From: Proteus alimentorum
GTDB taxonomy: Bacteria; Pseudomonadota; Gammaproteobacteria; Enterobacterales; Enterobacteriaceae
NCBI RefSeq assembly: GCF_002607735.1
Contig: NZ_NBVR01000010.1
Span: 1-64,000, forward strand
Direction of reading: 5' to 3'
Length of the DNA: 64,000 nucleotides
Shown here in pieces: positions 11,645-21,453 of this stretch. The notes under the pieces were generated by a model. That model did not search any database and was not told where the DNA came from. It saw only the letters and a program-made list of their open reading frames with translations. Every line of letters starts with the position of its first letter. Position 1 is the stretch's first letter. A program made the translations under genes and the position numbers.

Positions 11645-11947
11645 ATGAGTAGCAAGTATCCAGTCGCTTATGCTGTTGGACAAAAAATTAAGTCATTAAG
11701 AAAATCTCAAGGTTATACTGTATTTCAGTTAGCAAAAGAGATTGATATTAGTGAACAACAGTTATTTCGTTATGAGCGTGGTGTAAATCGTATTGATATT
11801 GATTGCTTAGTTAGAGTACTTGAAGTACTAGGCGTTAATATTGGTAGCTTCTTTGAAGAAGTAACAGGTGGAATGACTCAAGAAACTGAGCGTAATGAAC
11901 AACATATTCCAGCTCATTTCGATAGCAAGGCTCTTTCTATCTTCTAA
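11645..11947 (+). CDS. XRE-family regulator, MrpJ-like
   Basis: Cytoplasmic DNA-binding protein of 100 residues from the ATG at 11645. The helix-turn-helix spans about residues 11-70 (VGQKIKSLRKSQGYTVFQLA, then SEQQLFRYERG, then VLEVLGVNIGSFF). The xQQLxRYERG stretch is characteristic of MrpJ-type regulators that Proteus uses to repress flagella and control fimbriae. No fimbrial operon adjoins it, so it would be an orphan paralogue. A GTG at 11624 gives a seven-residue extension but lacks a ribosome site. It stands alone between AT-rich DNA and its own terminator. Assignment to the XRE fold is firm; the MrpJ role is inferred. Confidence 0.8.
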   Translation: MSSKYPVAYAVGQKIKSLRKSQGYTVFQLAKEIDISEQQLFRYERGVNRIDIDCLVRVLEVLGVNIGSFFEEVTGGMTQETERNEQHIPAHFDSKALSIF

Positions 11948-12502
11948 TAATATTCTTAAATTAGAAAGCAACTCATTTTAGAATAACTAAATTGAGTAAG
12001 ATAATTCTTATATATATGTATTTCTCTTTAGCTAGTTGATAATAAGAATTTTCTTAATATATGAAATAAAGCCTCTATATGAAACCAATGCCCTGATTAG
12101 GGCATTTTACGTTTATAGAGAATGAGAACTTTTAATTTTTACAAAAAAAAGAATAATTGTATTGCAAATGAATTGAGATTTTCATGCTTGGAGAAATATA
12201 TACTCGTCTTTATTTGTATGCGAAAAAACCAGTCAATTAATGCTTGTTTAGAATAAGCTACCCATAAAATTACTTCTTATATTACCGACTACGATTTCAC
12301 CTCCTGATAACATTTTTGAAGTGATTAAACGTATAACTTATGCATATCACACCAATAAATTTAAAAGGAGTGAATGTTAATATGATAAAAGCAAAATGTG
12401 CGCGTTGGTGAAAATAGGTTATCAGATCAAAAATTAAGTATTTATCATTAAATGACTATCTGGATAATGATAGTTAGTATTACATTAGAGTGGATTATTG
12501 TT
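11948..12502. other. Intergenic region with one terminator
   Basis: About 550 AT-rich bases between the XRE regulator and the convergent binding-protein gene. Apart from the hairpin at 12086-12108 and scattered short inverted repeats, no gene or RNA is visible. Confidence 0.6.
12086..12108 (+). terminator. Terminator of XRE gene
   Basis: AATGCCCT/AGGGCATT stem with a GATT loop and TTTT tail, about 140 bases after the regulator's stop codon. Confidence 0.7.
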
Positions 12503-12529
12503 GCCTCTTCATCGTGAATATGAAGAGGC
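12503..12529 (-). terminator. Hairpin after binding-protein gene
   Basis: Perfect ten-pair stem GCCTCTTCAT/ATGAAGAGGC just after the stop codon at 12538. It lacks a T-run, so termination is plausible but not certain. Confidence 0.45.
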
Positions 12530-12537
12530 GGTAACAA

Positions 12538-13584
12538 TTAGTCTTTGAGTGGTTTAAGAATGAGTTCGAGCTGCTGATCGGTGAGGGTGATATTAAAAAA
12601 CGTTTTATAGAACTGCTGAGTCTCTTTAGAGATATCAATATGCGCTGTTTGTTCTGGATATAAAACAGTTGCTAACCATAAAAATTGTAAGGCTTCTTCT
12701 GTGGTTTCACGGCACCACCAAAATAAACCTTTAGGATTTGTATAAACTCGACCTTCACGTACCGCAGTAATAGATTGCCATTCAGGTGCATTTTTAATGA
12801 TTTCAGTGTCTCTTGCATACATAGTGATAATGACATCAGGATTGGCATGAATAACTTGTTCTAAGGAAACATCACCTGCTCGGCTTGGTACATTATCAAA
12901 CCAATGTTCTGCCACGTTAACACCGCCTGCAAGCGCTATCCAATCATGATTTAGTGAAGGCGAGCCTGATGTTCTTAATGGTGAACCAAAAGCATGATAG
13001 ACCTTCATTGGTTTATTGGCACTTATTTCGCTTACCGCACTTTTTACAAGCGATTTATTACGCTGAAAGTAGGCCAAGTAATCTTTTGCTAATTGGTGGC
13101 TACTTGAACCCAAAATCTCACCCGTGATCAACGTTCTTTCTAGCAACGCATCCATTGAACCTGATTTTAATAATGCAACACTGATCCCTGCATTTTTTAG
13201 CGCTGTCATTTGTGCATCAGATAGCTTTCCTGTTGCAAAAAAGATTTGTGGTTGGCTAATGATTAATGTCTCGATATTTAGTGTGTCATTATTACCTTTA
13301 CTGGATATTGAAGCTGTTTTTATTGCTGGGACAATCTCAGTAAAAAAGGGAATAGTTTTGACCAAGTCAGTTGTGGAAACAATTTTATCTCCCGCCCCAA
13401 GCATAGCAAGGATCGCATTTTGAGCATTCCAACTTGTAGCGACTCTTTCGGGCGAATCAGGAACCGTAATGGATTGGTTTTGATAATATTGAACAACTCT
13501 TTGCGCCTGTACATTAAAGGAGATACTGAGAGCCAAAGCTCCCAGTAATGTAATGCACAGGGTTTTGAAAAACCCTTGATACAT
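12538..13584 (-). CDS. Periplasmic metal-chelate binding protein (TroA/FepB-like)
   Basis: Secreted 348-residue protein with a signal peptide (cleavage likely after NVQA, residue 27) and the two-lobed fold of cluster A-III binding proteins for iron-siderophore, haem or cobalamin. The N-lobe has PERVATSWNAQNAILAMLGAGDKIV, the linking helix region is NIETLIISQPQIFFAT, and the C-lobe has SLEQVIHANPDVIITMYARD and GRVYTNPKGLFWWCRETTEEALQF. It starts 12 bases after the stop of the TonB receptor and is surely co-transcribed. No permease or ATPase gene adjoins, so it must borrow one or act otherwise. Substrate not determined. Confidence 0.8.
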   Translation of the reverse strand: MYQGFFKTLCITLLGALALSISFNVQAQRVVQYYQNQSITVPDSPERVATSWNAQNAILAMLGAGDKIVSTTDLVKTIPFFTEIVPAIKTASISSKGNNDTLNIETLIISQPQIFFATGKLSDAQMTALKNAGISVALLKSGSMDALLERTLITGEILGSSSHQLAKDYLAYFQRNKSLVKSAVSEISANKPMKVYHAFGSPLRTSGSPSLNHDWIALAGGVNVAEHWFDNVPSRAGDVSLEQVIHANPDVIITMYARDTEIIKNAPEWQSITAVREGRVYTNPKGLFWWCRETTEEALQFLWLATVLYPEQTAHIDISKETQQFYKTFFNITLTDQQLELILKPLKD

Positions 13585-13596
13585 TTTGTGATCCTC

Positions 13597-15738
13597 TTAG
13601 AGTTCAATGCTAACAGATGCAGATATTTGACGAGGTGTACCTAAGAAGGCATTAGCCCCACCAATAGCCCCGTTTTGGTTACCTGAGAAAATAGATGCCC
13701 AATAATGCTCATTAGTCACGTTATCTAAATTGAGGCGGAAGGTCGTTTTCTTATCCCAATATTGTGTTTGATAACGAGCACCTAGATCGAGCGTAGTATA
13801 GGCTTTTGCCCACATTGTATTGGTGGTATTAGCGGCACGCTTACCTGTGTAATGAATATTGGCGCTATAGATAACATTTGGCAAAGTAGGGTAATGGTAT
13901 TCAGCTAATAAATTAGCTTGGTATTTTGGTACACCCACAACGTCTTTATCTTGAGTTTTCGCATTACCTGTATTAGTTAATGTTGGATCTAACCATGTCA
14001 TGCTACTGAATACGAAAAGTTCATCAGTGACTTTTCCGTTAGCAATAAGCTCTAACCCACGGTTACGTTGTTTACCTTGTTCTTTAAATATTTTATCTTC
14101 CCCAGCGTAAGCAAAAGGGCGCTCTAATTGGAAAATAGCCGCATTTAAATTAAGGTCACCAATTTGCGATTTAACCCCCATTTCCCACTGTTCACTGCGA
14201 TAAGGTTTTAGCACTTCATTTTTATTTTTAGCGTTATCTGGCGCAACATCACCTTCTTCTAATGAATCGGCATAAGAAACATAAGTCATCACTTCAGGAA
14301 TAGGTTTAAACATTAATGCGACAGCAGGGCTTAAACCATTTTCAGTGTGATTTCCACCACCAGCACGATAAGACGTTTCTTTGATCCAGTTTTGGCTTAA
14401 TGATCCCATTACTGACCATTGAGGATTAAAGGTAACGGTATCGCCTAAAGTAACGGATTGAACTTGAGAGCGGCTGTTTTTAGTGCGAGCAGCACCTGTA
14501 TAGAAGCCTTCATTAGAAGGATCATCGTAGCGATGAGGATTATTGATGTCTTGAGTTGGTAATGGGAATTTACGGTCACTACCATTTGCACCATAAATAT
14601 CCCAACGATAACCGCTAGTGGCGAGAACTAAATCATGAGAAAGTGTGCCGGTCATCACATGACCATTAACATTGACAGAATGACTTAAAACAGTAAAACG
14701 ACCATAAGTTGATGGAACGGATAATTCTTGTTGGAATTGCTTACCATCATTAGTTAATTGGTTAGAGACAGAACGAAACCCACGATCAGCGGTTTGATAA
14801 CCAATTGCTGCGCTCATTTGCCAATCTTCGTTAAAATCGTGCTTTAATCGGCTACTGACCGTTCTGGTGTGAAGATCAACACCCGCAAAAGCTTGACCAT
14901 AGCCCGCTTTCGTTGGATCTGGCGCATCAGGTAATTTGGTGACATCTTTAGAATACGAAAACGCACCAGGGAAGCCCATTTTTTTAAACCAATAATCACT
15001 AAAATTCACTTCTAACACGGTATCAGAAGAGATATTCCAATCAAATGCAGTGCTGATTAACTGGCGACGTGTTTTGCTACCTGCGACATAACCTTTACCT
15101 TCATCATGCATTAGATTAATGCGATAACCAAAAGTGTTGTTGTCATCAATAAAACCACCTAAATCAAGATGACCTTTAAATTGATTATCGCTGACATAAG
15201 TTGCATTAAGTGAAGTTAAACGTTTTAAGGTTGGACGTTTTTGAGTGAAATTGAATTGTCCACTTGGGCTTGCTGGCCCATAAAGTGAACCCGTTAGACC
15301 GTTTATAATATCCACACGCTCAAGCATTTCGATAGGAAAAGCTGTGGTAGAAATAATATTTACACCATCTAAGCGGGAGTTAGCAACAACATTACCTTGC
15401 ATCCCACGGTTTTGAGGACGTCCAACATCCATTCCTCCGCGAGCTTGCATTTGGGAAGAAGCATTATATTTTAAGATATCCGCAACACTGGTAACTTGTT
15501 GATTTTCAATCATAGATTGAGTAAAAGTATTTGTTGTGTAAGGTGTATCTAGCCATTTTTTCTCGCCTAATGGCCCCATATCAACTTCACGAGTAACAAA
15601 TCCAGCACCGGCTTCACTATTATTCACTGGTTGTGCAGTAACGACGATTTTTTCAGCATTTTCAGCGGCTATACTTGCTGATATAGCTAATGTTTGTGCT
15701 ATAGCACAAGCTATTGTCGAAATGATAAATTTCTTCAC
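13597..15738 (-). CDS. TonB-dependent siderophore-type receptor
   Basis: Outer-membrane gated channel of 713 residues. Signal peptide to about residue 25, TonB box EKIVVTA (29-35), plug domain (about 55-165: TNTFTQSMIENQQVTSVADIL, GGMDVGRPQNRGMQG, RVDIINGLTGSLYGPASPSGQFNFTQKRP), then a beta-barrel ending in the aromatic-rich tail SVSIEL with the usual RxNLDNVTNEHYW motif. The plug is of the ferric-siderophore receptor type. It is the first gene of a two-gene operon with the periplasmic binding protein, and a Fur-like dyad lies 85 bases upstream. The ligand cannot be named from sequence alone. Confidence 0.88.
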   Translation of the reverse strand: MKKFIISTIACAIAQTLAISASIAAENAEKIVVTAQPVNNSEAGAGFVTREVDMGPLGEKKWLDTPYTTNTFTQSMIENQQVTSVADILKYNASSQMQARGGMDVGRPQNRGMQGNVVANSRLDGVNIISTTAFPIEMLERVDIINGLTGSLYGPASPSGQFNFTQKRPTLKRLTSLNATYVSDNQFKGHLDLGGFIDDNNTFGYRINLMHDEGKGYVAGSKTRRQLISTAFDWNISSDTVLEVNFSDYWFKKMGFPGAFSYSKDVTKLPDAPDPTKAGYGQAFAGVDLHTRTVSSRLKHDFNEDWQMSAAIGYQTADRGFRSVSNQLTNDGKQFQQELSVPSTYGRFTVLSHSVNVNGHVMTGTLSHDLVLATSGYRWDIYGANGSDRKFPLPTQDINNPHRYDDPSNEGFYTGAARTKNSRSQVQSVTLGDTVTFNPQWSVMGSLSQNWIKETSYRAGGGNHTENGLSPAVALMFKPIPEVMTYVSYADSLEEGDVAPDNAKNKNEVLKPYRSEQWEMGVKSQIGDLNLNAAIFQLERPFAYAGEDKIFKEQGKQRNRGLELIANGKVTDELFVFSSMTWLDPTLTNTGNAKTQDKDVVGVPKYQANLLAEYHYPTLPNVIYSANIHYTGKRAANTTNTMWAKAYTTLDLGARYQTQYWDKKTTFRLNLDNVTNEHYWASIFSGNQNGAIGGANAFLGTPRQISASVSIEL

Positions 15739-15822
15739 GATAGACTCCCAAAATGTATTTTTTAGTTATTTAAATCCATCGATATTAAAAAATTTATACA
15801 ACGATGCTCATCGCAAATGTAA

Positions 15823-15841
15823 TGCAATGTATATCATTGTA
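15823..15841 (-). promoter_or_regulatory. Possible Fur box before TonB receptor gene
   Basis: Plus-strand dyad CAATG-TATAT-CATTG. On the minus strand it matches about 12 of 19 positions of the Fur consensus GATAATGATAATCATTATC. Position and gene content suggest iron-dependent repression. Confidence 0.45.
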
Positions 15842-15950
15842 TAAACATGTATATAACGAGGATGGGCGCCGACTATACACCGAATAACATGTAAATAAAA
15901 TGATATATTTGCTAATAATAAGATTATGAAATTGTTTCTGAATTAAGATC

Positions 15951-15978
15951 AAAAAATGCCCGTTTAACCGGGCATTTT
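15951..15978 (-). terminator. phsABC terminator
   Basis: Perfect ten-pair stem AAAATGCCCG/CGGGCATTTT; on the minus strand it is followed by TTTTTT. It lies 36 bases after the phsC stop. Confidence 0.9.
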
Positions 15979-16013
15979 AGAAAATGAAACATAACAGAAG
16001 GGATATTGAGAAA

Positions 16014-16793
16014 TTAATGCTCTGTTTTTTCTGCTACAGAACCATGATCATCATGTTTCTGGTGACGGTGATGACCATCGACCATGCTACGGAATGTTTG
16101 AGTAAAAGTATCCCCCAGTGTACATAAGTAGAAGTGTGCACAAATAAACATTAATGCCACGATCCCTAATACTAAGTGTGCTTTTAACATCCAATAGCCT
16201 TCACCAAGTACTTCAGGATATAAACATAGTAATCCAGTAACAAGTAACAGCGGCACTAAACCAAACATCACACCTAAGTAAGCGAGTTGTTGAAGTGGGT
16301 TAAATTTATCAGTTTCAGTTGCTGCGAAAGGATGTGGTTCGCCTTTCATTATACCGTAAAGATAAAAGCGAGCTTGTTTGATACAACGACCAATTAATCC
16401 ATTAAATCTTACTTTGTAATGGACACCGTTACTGGTCGTTAAATTAATCAGGATAAAACCAATCCAGAATGCGATAAGAACAAAACCGCAGATCTTATGT
16501 AATAGCACCATTGAAGTGACATTTCCGATAGAGAAATGCCCTAAAAACCCGCTCAATAGTAATAGGATAAACAGTAAAGCATTACCCCAGTGCCAAAAAC
16601 GAATTGCTTTAGAATATAAATAAACTCGCTCTTCTTCATAATGACCAGTGTGTTTTGGTGCAAGGGCATAGCGTAGTAAACCATGAATAACTAATACTGC
16701 TATCATAGCAACGATTAATAAACCTGCTGCCATTAACCATACAGGCCAATAATCTGGCGTATAATGGAGTTCTGCTCCCCAGATACTAGTCAT
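16014..16793 (-). CDS. phsC: Thiosulfate reductase cytochrome b subunit PhsC
   Basis: Inner-membrane subunit that passes electrons from menaquinol to PhsB. 259 residues with about five membrane segments; candidate haem ligands include H in [28 protein letters not shown] and [12 protein letters not shown] His-rich tail ([11 protein letters not shown]) is unusual but short. The start codon overlaps the phsB stop by four bases (ATGA), typical of translational coupling. Length agrees with Salmonella PhsC (about 254). Confidence 0.92.
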   Translation of the reverse strand: MTSIWGAELHYTPDYWPVWLMAAGLLIVAMIAVLVIHGLLRYALAPKHTGHYEEERVYLYSKAIRFWHWGNALLFILLLLSGFLGHFSIGNVTSMVLLHKICGFVLIAFWIGFILINLTTSNGVHYKVRFNGLIGRCIKQARFYLYGIMKGEPHPFAATETDKFNPLQQLAYLGVMFGLVPLLLVTGLLCLYPEVLGEGYWMLKAHLVLGIVALMFICAHFYLCTLGDTFTQTFRSMVDGHHRHQKHDDHGSVAEKTEH

Positions 16794-17368
16794 GCTTTAT
16801 CTCCCTGATGGATTTCTTTACGACGGAATAAACTTGGTTTTCCGACATTATCTAATTGGTATTGATAAACGGATTTTTGTTTGATCCATGCCTGAATTTC
16901 AGGTGAGTCGATGCGACCAAAAGCAAGTGCATCTGTTGGGCATACCGATACACATGCTGGTAATTCACCCTCAGCTAATCGAGTATCAGAACAGAAATTA
17001 CATTTGTCTGCGATATGCGTCATTGGGTTGATATAACGAACATGGTAAGGACAAGCACCAACACAGTAATCACAACCGATACACAACTCTTTTTTCACCT
17101 GAACGATACCATTTTCATCAATAAAAGAGGCACCAGTAGGGCAAACAGAAACACAAGGTGCATCCTCACAATGTTGGCAAGAAACACGGAAAAATTGGTA
17201 ATGTGGATTACCCGCTTCGTCGTCATGAGGACCTTGAATTTGGACTTGAAGTCGGCTAAATCCTTCTGGAATGTCATTGATGACTTTACACGCGACAGTA
17301 CAAGCTTGGCAGCCAATACAACGTTTCTCATCATGTAACATGACAAATTGTTTATCATTATTGTTCAT
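16790..17368 (-). CDS. phsB: Thiosulfate reductase electron-transfer subunit PhsB
   Basis: Periplasm-facing ferredoxin-like subunit carrying four [4Fe-4S] clusters between PhsC and PhsA. All sixteen cysteines are visible in 192 residues: 17/20/23/27 ([11 protein letters not shown]), 64/67/72/76, 96/99/102/106 ([11 protein letters not shown]) and 123/126/139/143. It has no signal of its own, as expected for export with the Tat-signal-bearing PhsA. Fourteen bases separate the phsA stop from its start. Confidence 0.94.
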   Translation of the reverse strand: MNNNDKQFVMLHDEKRCIGCQACTVACKVINDIPEGFSRLQVQIQGPHDDEAGNPHYQFFRVSCQHCEDAPCVSVCPTGASFIDENGIVQVKKELCIGCDYCVGACPYHVRYINPMTHIADKCNFCSDTRLAEGELPACVSVCPTDALAFGRIDSPEIQAWIKQKSVYQYQLDNVGKPSLFRRKEIHQGDKA

Positions 17369-17382
17369 CGTTATTTTTTTCC

Positions 17383-19662
17383 TTAAGCCCGACTAATTCT
17401 GACACCTGATGTATGCACATCAGTACCTGATACAGGACTAATTTCATGAGGTAATAAGTTGCCACAGTGAACGCCTGTTGTAGTCGCTGCTGTTCTCGCA
17501 CCTGCTTTTGCACCTGATCCCATATAAACAAATACGGTGTCAGGGCGAATGCCTTCAGTGATCAAAGCATGTGCTTTTTCTTTGCCTATACTATTTTCCA
17601 GAATGATTTCATCACCATGTTTAATTCCATGGTTTTTAGCTGTTTCAGGGTGAAGCCAAACAGGGTTTTCCCACATTAATTCAGCTAATAATGGTACGTA
17701 TTGTGTTGCACCATTAGTGTGAACGGCGACTTTACCTTGAATAAAATAAAGCTCGTCTTTTTCTTTTAATGGGAAGTTGTGGAAGCGTGGAATACCGTAG
17801 TTTTCTAAACGGCTTTCTAATTCTTCAGAGTAGATTTCAATTAAACCACTTGGTGATTTAAATGAGAGTGCTTTTTCCATTGTATTGTTGCTATCAACAT
17901 GCTTAATGGCATCTGGATATTGCTCAACAAAGGCTTTTACATAAGATGGTTCGCGTAATAACAGTGGAACGCCATAAGAGATATAGCCTTTTTTATGCAT
18001 CTCTTTATAAAGTTCTTCGCTACCATTGACTTGATAAAGCTGTCTTACGCCCATATTTTCCCAAGGGAAACAAGCTTCTAATCCTAATGCTTTACCTAGT
18101 TCCATCCAAATTAACCAACTTGGTTTAGTCTCACCAATAGGTTCAACAACTTGCTGACGTAATGCATAAGCTGGGTTTAAACCTGAAACATCAGCAACTT
18201 CTTCATCACGTTCTAAATAGGTACATTCAGGTAAAAGATAATCGGCATAAGCGGCACTTTCACTTAAATAAACATCACAGCTAACAATTAAGTCTAATTT
18301 CTGTGCGGCTTTTTCTAGCTCAGGGCGACAACTTACTGTTTGGAATGGGTTATGACGAGACATAATCCATGCTTTTGTTTGATACGGTACGCCTTCTAAT
18401 GTTGAATCAATAATAGACTGAACGATACCGCCGCCTTTATTGATATATTTGAACTGAGGCGCTGTTGCATCAATACGTTTTGCCGTAATTTCAGGCATAC
18501 CTTTCACGCTTGGTTTTGCTAATTCAGGCGCAACATGAATACCAGCTAATTTATTGTATTTTGTCGCGGCTTTTTTCTGATACATACCGCCTTCACGTTC
18601 AATGTTGCCGAGTAACGCATTGAAGGTGAAGATCATTCTGCGCATATTAATTTCTTCTTTATTAAAAGTTGCGCGGTGACCAGGCATAATCAGTGCGTGA
18701 GGTGCTTTGGCTGCAATCTCACGAGCAATACGAACAATATCTTTAGCTGGAACATCAGAATGTGCTTGAGCCCATTCAGGCGTTGTGTCTTGTAGAACTT
18801 CTTTTAATTGTGGTAAACCAACAGTAAATTTCTCAACGAAATCTTTATCGTAGAGATCTTCTTTAATTAAGATATGACACATTGCCATTAAAACAGGTAA
18901 ATCCCCGCCTGGGCGGATCGCAAACCATTCATCTGCTTTACTTGAAACAACAGATAAACGAGGGTCAAAACTGACTAATTTTGCACCACGTTCTTGTGCT
19001 GTCATTAATTCATGAGTTTCTGCAACTTCAATACCTTCATAAAGATTATGGCCAAAAGAGAGAATATATTTAGAATTCGCTAAATCCATTGCAAGATCAC
19101 CACCCATCATAACGGATGCAGCAATGGCTTTACCCGCTGGGCAAGTGGTAGCGTGTGTAAAAGTATTTGGAGAGCCAAACGCAGCGGCCAAATGGAAAAG
19201 GTGAGAAGAGAGTGAACCTGATTTAGATGAAAAAGAGATACTTTGCGCACCATAATTTTGTTTTATGGTGTTCATCTTTTCGGCAATTTCTTTATAAGCT
19301 TGTTCCCAGCTTATCACTTCCCATTCACCAGCCCCTCTGGGACCTTTATGTTTCATGGGTTTGACAATCCGGTTTGGATCATTAACTAAGCTAACACCAC
19401 TTCCGCCTCTTGCACAAACTCGGCTACCTTGATGTTCAGCGTTTCGATTTCCTTGGATAAAAACGGTCTTGTTGTTAACAACCTGAGCTTCTATCGGACA
19501 ACGATAAGAACACATTTCACACAGGCTAGGTGTTAATTTTGATTGACCCTTAAGAGAATCTACAGGATTAAATGCAAGTGCACCCGGTGGTAAACTACTC
19601 ATGGTACAACCCACACATCCTATCCCCATCCCCTTAATGAAAGAACGACGACTAATACTCAT
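17383..19662 (-). CDS. phsA: Thiosulfate reductase catalytic subunit PhsA
   Basis: Periplasmic molybdopterin enzyme that reduces thiosulfate to sulfite and hydrogen sulfide in anaerobic respiration; H2S formation is a hallmark of Proteus. 759 residues against 758 in Salmonella, with near-identical landmarks: Tat signal [13 protein letters not shown] (4-16), [4Fe-4S] ligands C48, C51, C55 and C83, the molybdenum-ligand region TTCPAGKAI (C174), [12 protein letters not shown] and [14 protein letters not shown]. First gene of phsABC. The start at 19662 has a GGAGG-like site upstream. Confidence 0.96.
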   Translation of the reverse strand: MSISRRSFIKGMGIGCVGCTMSSLPPGALAFNPVDSLKGQSKLTPSLCEMCSYRCPIEAQVVNNKTVFIQGNRNAEHQGSRVCARGGSGVSLVNDPNRIVKPMKHKGPRGAGEWEVISWEQAYKEIAEKMNTIKQNYGAQSISFSSKSGSLSSHLFHLAAAFGSPNTFTHATTCPAGKAIAASVMMGGDLAMDLANSKYILSFGHNLYEGIEVAETHELMTAQERGAKLVSFDPRLSVVSSKADEWFAIRPGGDLPVLMAMCHILIKEDLYDKDFVEKFTVGLPQLKEVLQDTTPEWAQAHSDVPAKDIVRIAREIAAKAPHALIMPGHRATFNKEEINMRRMIFTFNALLGNIEREGGMYQKKAATKYNKLAGIHVAPELAKPSVKGMPEITAKRIDATAPQFKYINKGGGIVQSIIDSTLEGVPYQTKAWIMSRHNPFQTVSCRPELEKAAQKLDLIVSCDVYLSESAAYADYLLPECTYLERDEEVADVSGLNPAYALRQQVVEPIGETKPSWLIWMELGKALGLEACFPWENMGVRQLYQVNGSEELYKEMHKKGYISYGVPLLLREPSYVKAFVEQYPDAIKHVDSNNTMEKALSFKSPSGLIEIYSEELESRLENYGIPRFHNFPLKEKDELYFIQGKVAVHTNGATQYVPLLAELMWENPVWLHPETAKNHGIKHGDEIILENSIGKEKAHALITEGIRPDTVFVYMGSGAKAGARTAATTTGVHCGNLLPHEISPVSGTDVHTSGVRISRA

Positions 19663-20545
19663 ATAACCTCCAGTTTCTTCTTATAGCTAAATATTATATA
19701 CGGACGGTTAAATAAATATTTGATGGCGTCTCCATTTTATTAATCCATAAGTGATAAGTTAGTTGTAAATAATAAATAATAGAGAATAAGAAGTTAATAA
19801 ATGTCACTAAATAAATTAACTAAAATAGACAAAATTAAATGAGAATTATTTTCTTTTATTGAATGCTATTATAAAAGATTGGAGAGGGAGTCAGGGATTT
19901 TAATGGATATAGTAGTTGTTGTTTGTTCTTTTAAATTCATTAACTTATGTCATCAATCTGTTTTATTAAAGTGTATTTGGAATATATGATTAATAATAAT
20001 TAAAATTTGACAAAAAAGCCCATCGATATATAATTATTTATATATCGAAATTTGGTTTTATTGTAATTTATTTGTTATTTAAAAATCAAAATAAATAATA
20101 ATATTGACGCTATTTAAATCCAGTTTCTTCTTAAATTATCTTCTTATGAAAAATAGCTAACTTATTATTTTGATGATAAATACAAATAAAATAAAAAAAT
20201 AAATCAGTGAACAATGGTGCGAGAAATGATCGATTAAACGTGATCAGACTGATACTAAACACGAGACAATTTATAAATTATTATTCATTATGTTTAAATA
20301 TTAATTAATGATATTAATCGTTATAAAACTGTATCATGATTGTCAAAAAGAGATATTTTTTGTTTTATGTGTCTTAATTGCATTAATACTAGGTGAAGAT
20401 GCGTAGGAAACGATAGGGCGAAATGTTAAAAAGATGGCGACTTATTGAACACAATAGGTCACCATTAGCCATTATTTTATGTGTAGCTATTCTTGTTTTT
20501 TTTCGTTGTTTGTTGTCTTTGTATCTTCTATATAGAAGGAAGGAT
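19663..20545. other. 883-base intergenic region between phsA and the TSUP gene
   Basis: Very AT-rich region upstream of phsABC and downstream of the TSUP gene, both on the minus strand. It holds a perfect 11-base inverted repeat at 20023-20048 and a long imperfect hairpin at about 20433-20464 (GGCGACTTATT/AATAGGTCACC). A 28-codon frame at 19903 with a GGGAG upstream is the only small ORF noticed and is not convincing. The phs promoter must lie here; I could not pick a reliable FNR or CRP site. Confidence 0.55.
20023..20048. repeat. Perfect inverted repeat upstream of phsABC
   Basis: TCGATATATAA/TTATATATCGA, 11 of 11 pairs with a four-base loop, about 360 bases before phsA. Could be an operator or a leader structure. 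Confidence 0.5.
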
Positions 20546-21349
20546 TTAAAACAGCATGACAATTAAAACAAGACTCAGTAACAGAGGATAAACTCTTGCG
20601 TGCCATTTATCGGGAATACGGGATAAAAAGCGTTCAGAGATCTTCAAGCCAACCCAAGTGCTACAAATCAGAATAAGTGCAGCTTTTAGCCAAATATAAC
20701 CAATAAAACCAGATTCACTATTTAAAGGTGACGTAAAAGAAAGGGCAACATAAGTGAAGGTTGCAGTGAGTGCTAAAGGTAAGGTTAATGCATTGGCCAT
20801 TGCTGCTGATTGTACCATTGGTGTTCCTCTACGGCGCAATAAAGGTACTGTCATCACACTTCCTCCAACCCCTAGAAAAGCGGCAATAATACCAATTACT
20901 GTGCCATTGATGCTTTCTTTTGCTTTAGTGACTTTTTTTATGTTGTGAGTAGGAGACATAAAGCCGGGGCGAAAATAGCAGTCTAAAATAGTGATAAGAA
21001 GATAACCAATAAAGATCCATTTGATCCACGTACCTTCAACCGTTAAGGCGAGAAGAGCACCTAAGATCCCACCAAAAGCGATACCAATAAACAGTATGGA
21101 CATGATATTCCAATCAAGCCTTTTGGCTTTATGGTGCTTAATGGTTGTGACTATCGCAGAAAACAACATAATTAATGCAGAGGTAGCAACTGCAATTTGC
21201 ATAGCATGCTCAGCAGGTAAACTGTCTATTCCCCAGAGTGTCAGAATAAGAGTATAGAGTAAGGGAACAGTGACAAAACCACCGCCAAAGCCAAATAACC
21301 ATGTTGTGATGCCTGAAATTAAACCAAAAGAAATCAGCCAGAGTGTCAT
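20546..21349 (-). CDS. TSUP-family sulfite/anion exporter (TauE/SafE)
   Basis: Inner-membrane protein of 267 residues with about eight membrane helices and two-fold internal similarity: FGFGGGFVTVPLL near the N-terminus and FLGVGGSVMTVPLLRRRG in the second half, the paired Gly-rich motifs of TauE/SafE. Families of this type export sulfite, sulfoacetate or other small organic anions. It lies on the same strand as phsABC but 880 bases away, so a link to sulfur respiration is only suggestive. It is divergent from an AraC regulator 104 bases away, the probable controller. Confidence 0.85.
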   Translation of the reverse strand: MTLWLISFGLISGITTWLFGFGGGFVTVPLLYTLILTLWGIDSLPAEHAMQIAVATSALIMLFSAIVTTIKHHKAKRLDWNIMSILFIGIAFGGILGALLALTVEGTWIKWIFIGYLLITILDCYFRPGFMSPTHNIKKVTKAKESINGTVIGIIAAFLGVGGSVMTVPLLRRRGTPMVQSAAMANALTLPLALTATFTYVALSFTSPLNSESGFIGYIWLKAALILICSTWVGLKISERFLSRIPDKWHARVYPLLLSLVLIVMLF

Positions 21350-21453
21350 TTCAAATCTCCTGTTGAGTCAGGAGATTAACAATATAGAATAAAGTGATGG
21401 CTTACCCACTCAATAATGACAAGTTTATACGAATTTAGGACAATTTTAATATT

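Noticed and set aside
19903-19989. 28-codon frame with a GGGAG upstream in the phs-TSUP gap
   Set aside because: Too short and AT-driven; no domain, no terminator near it.
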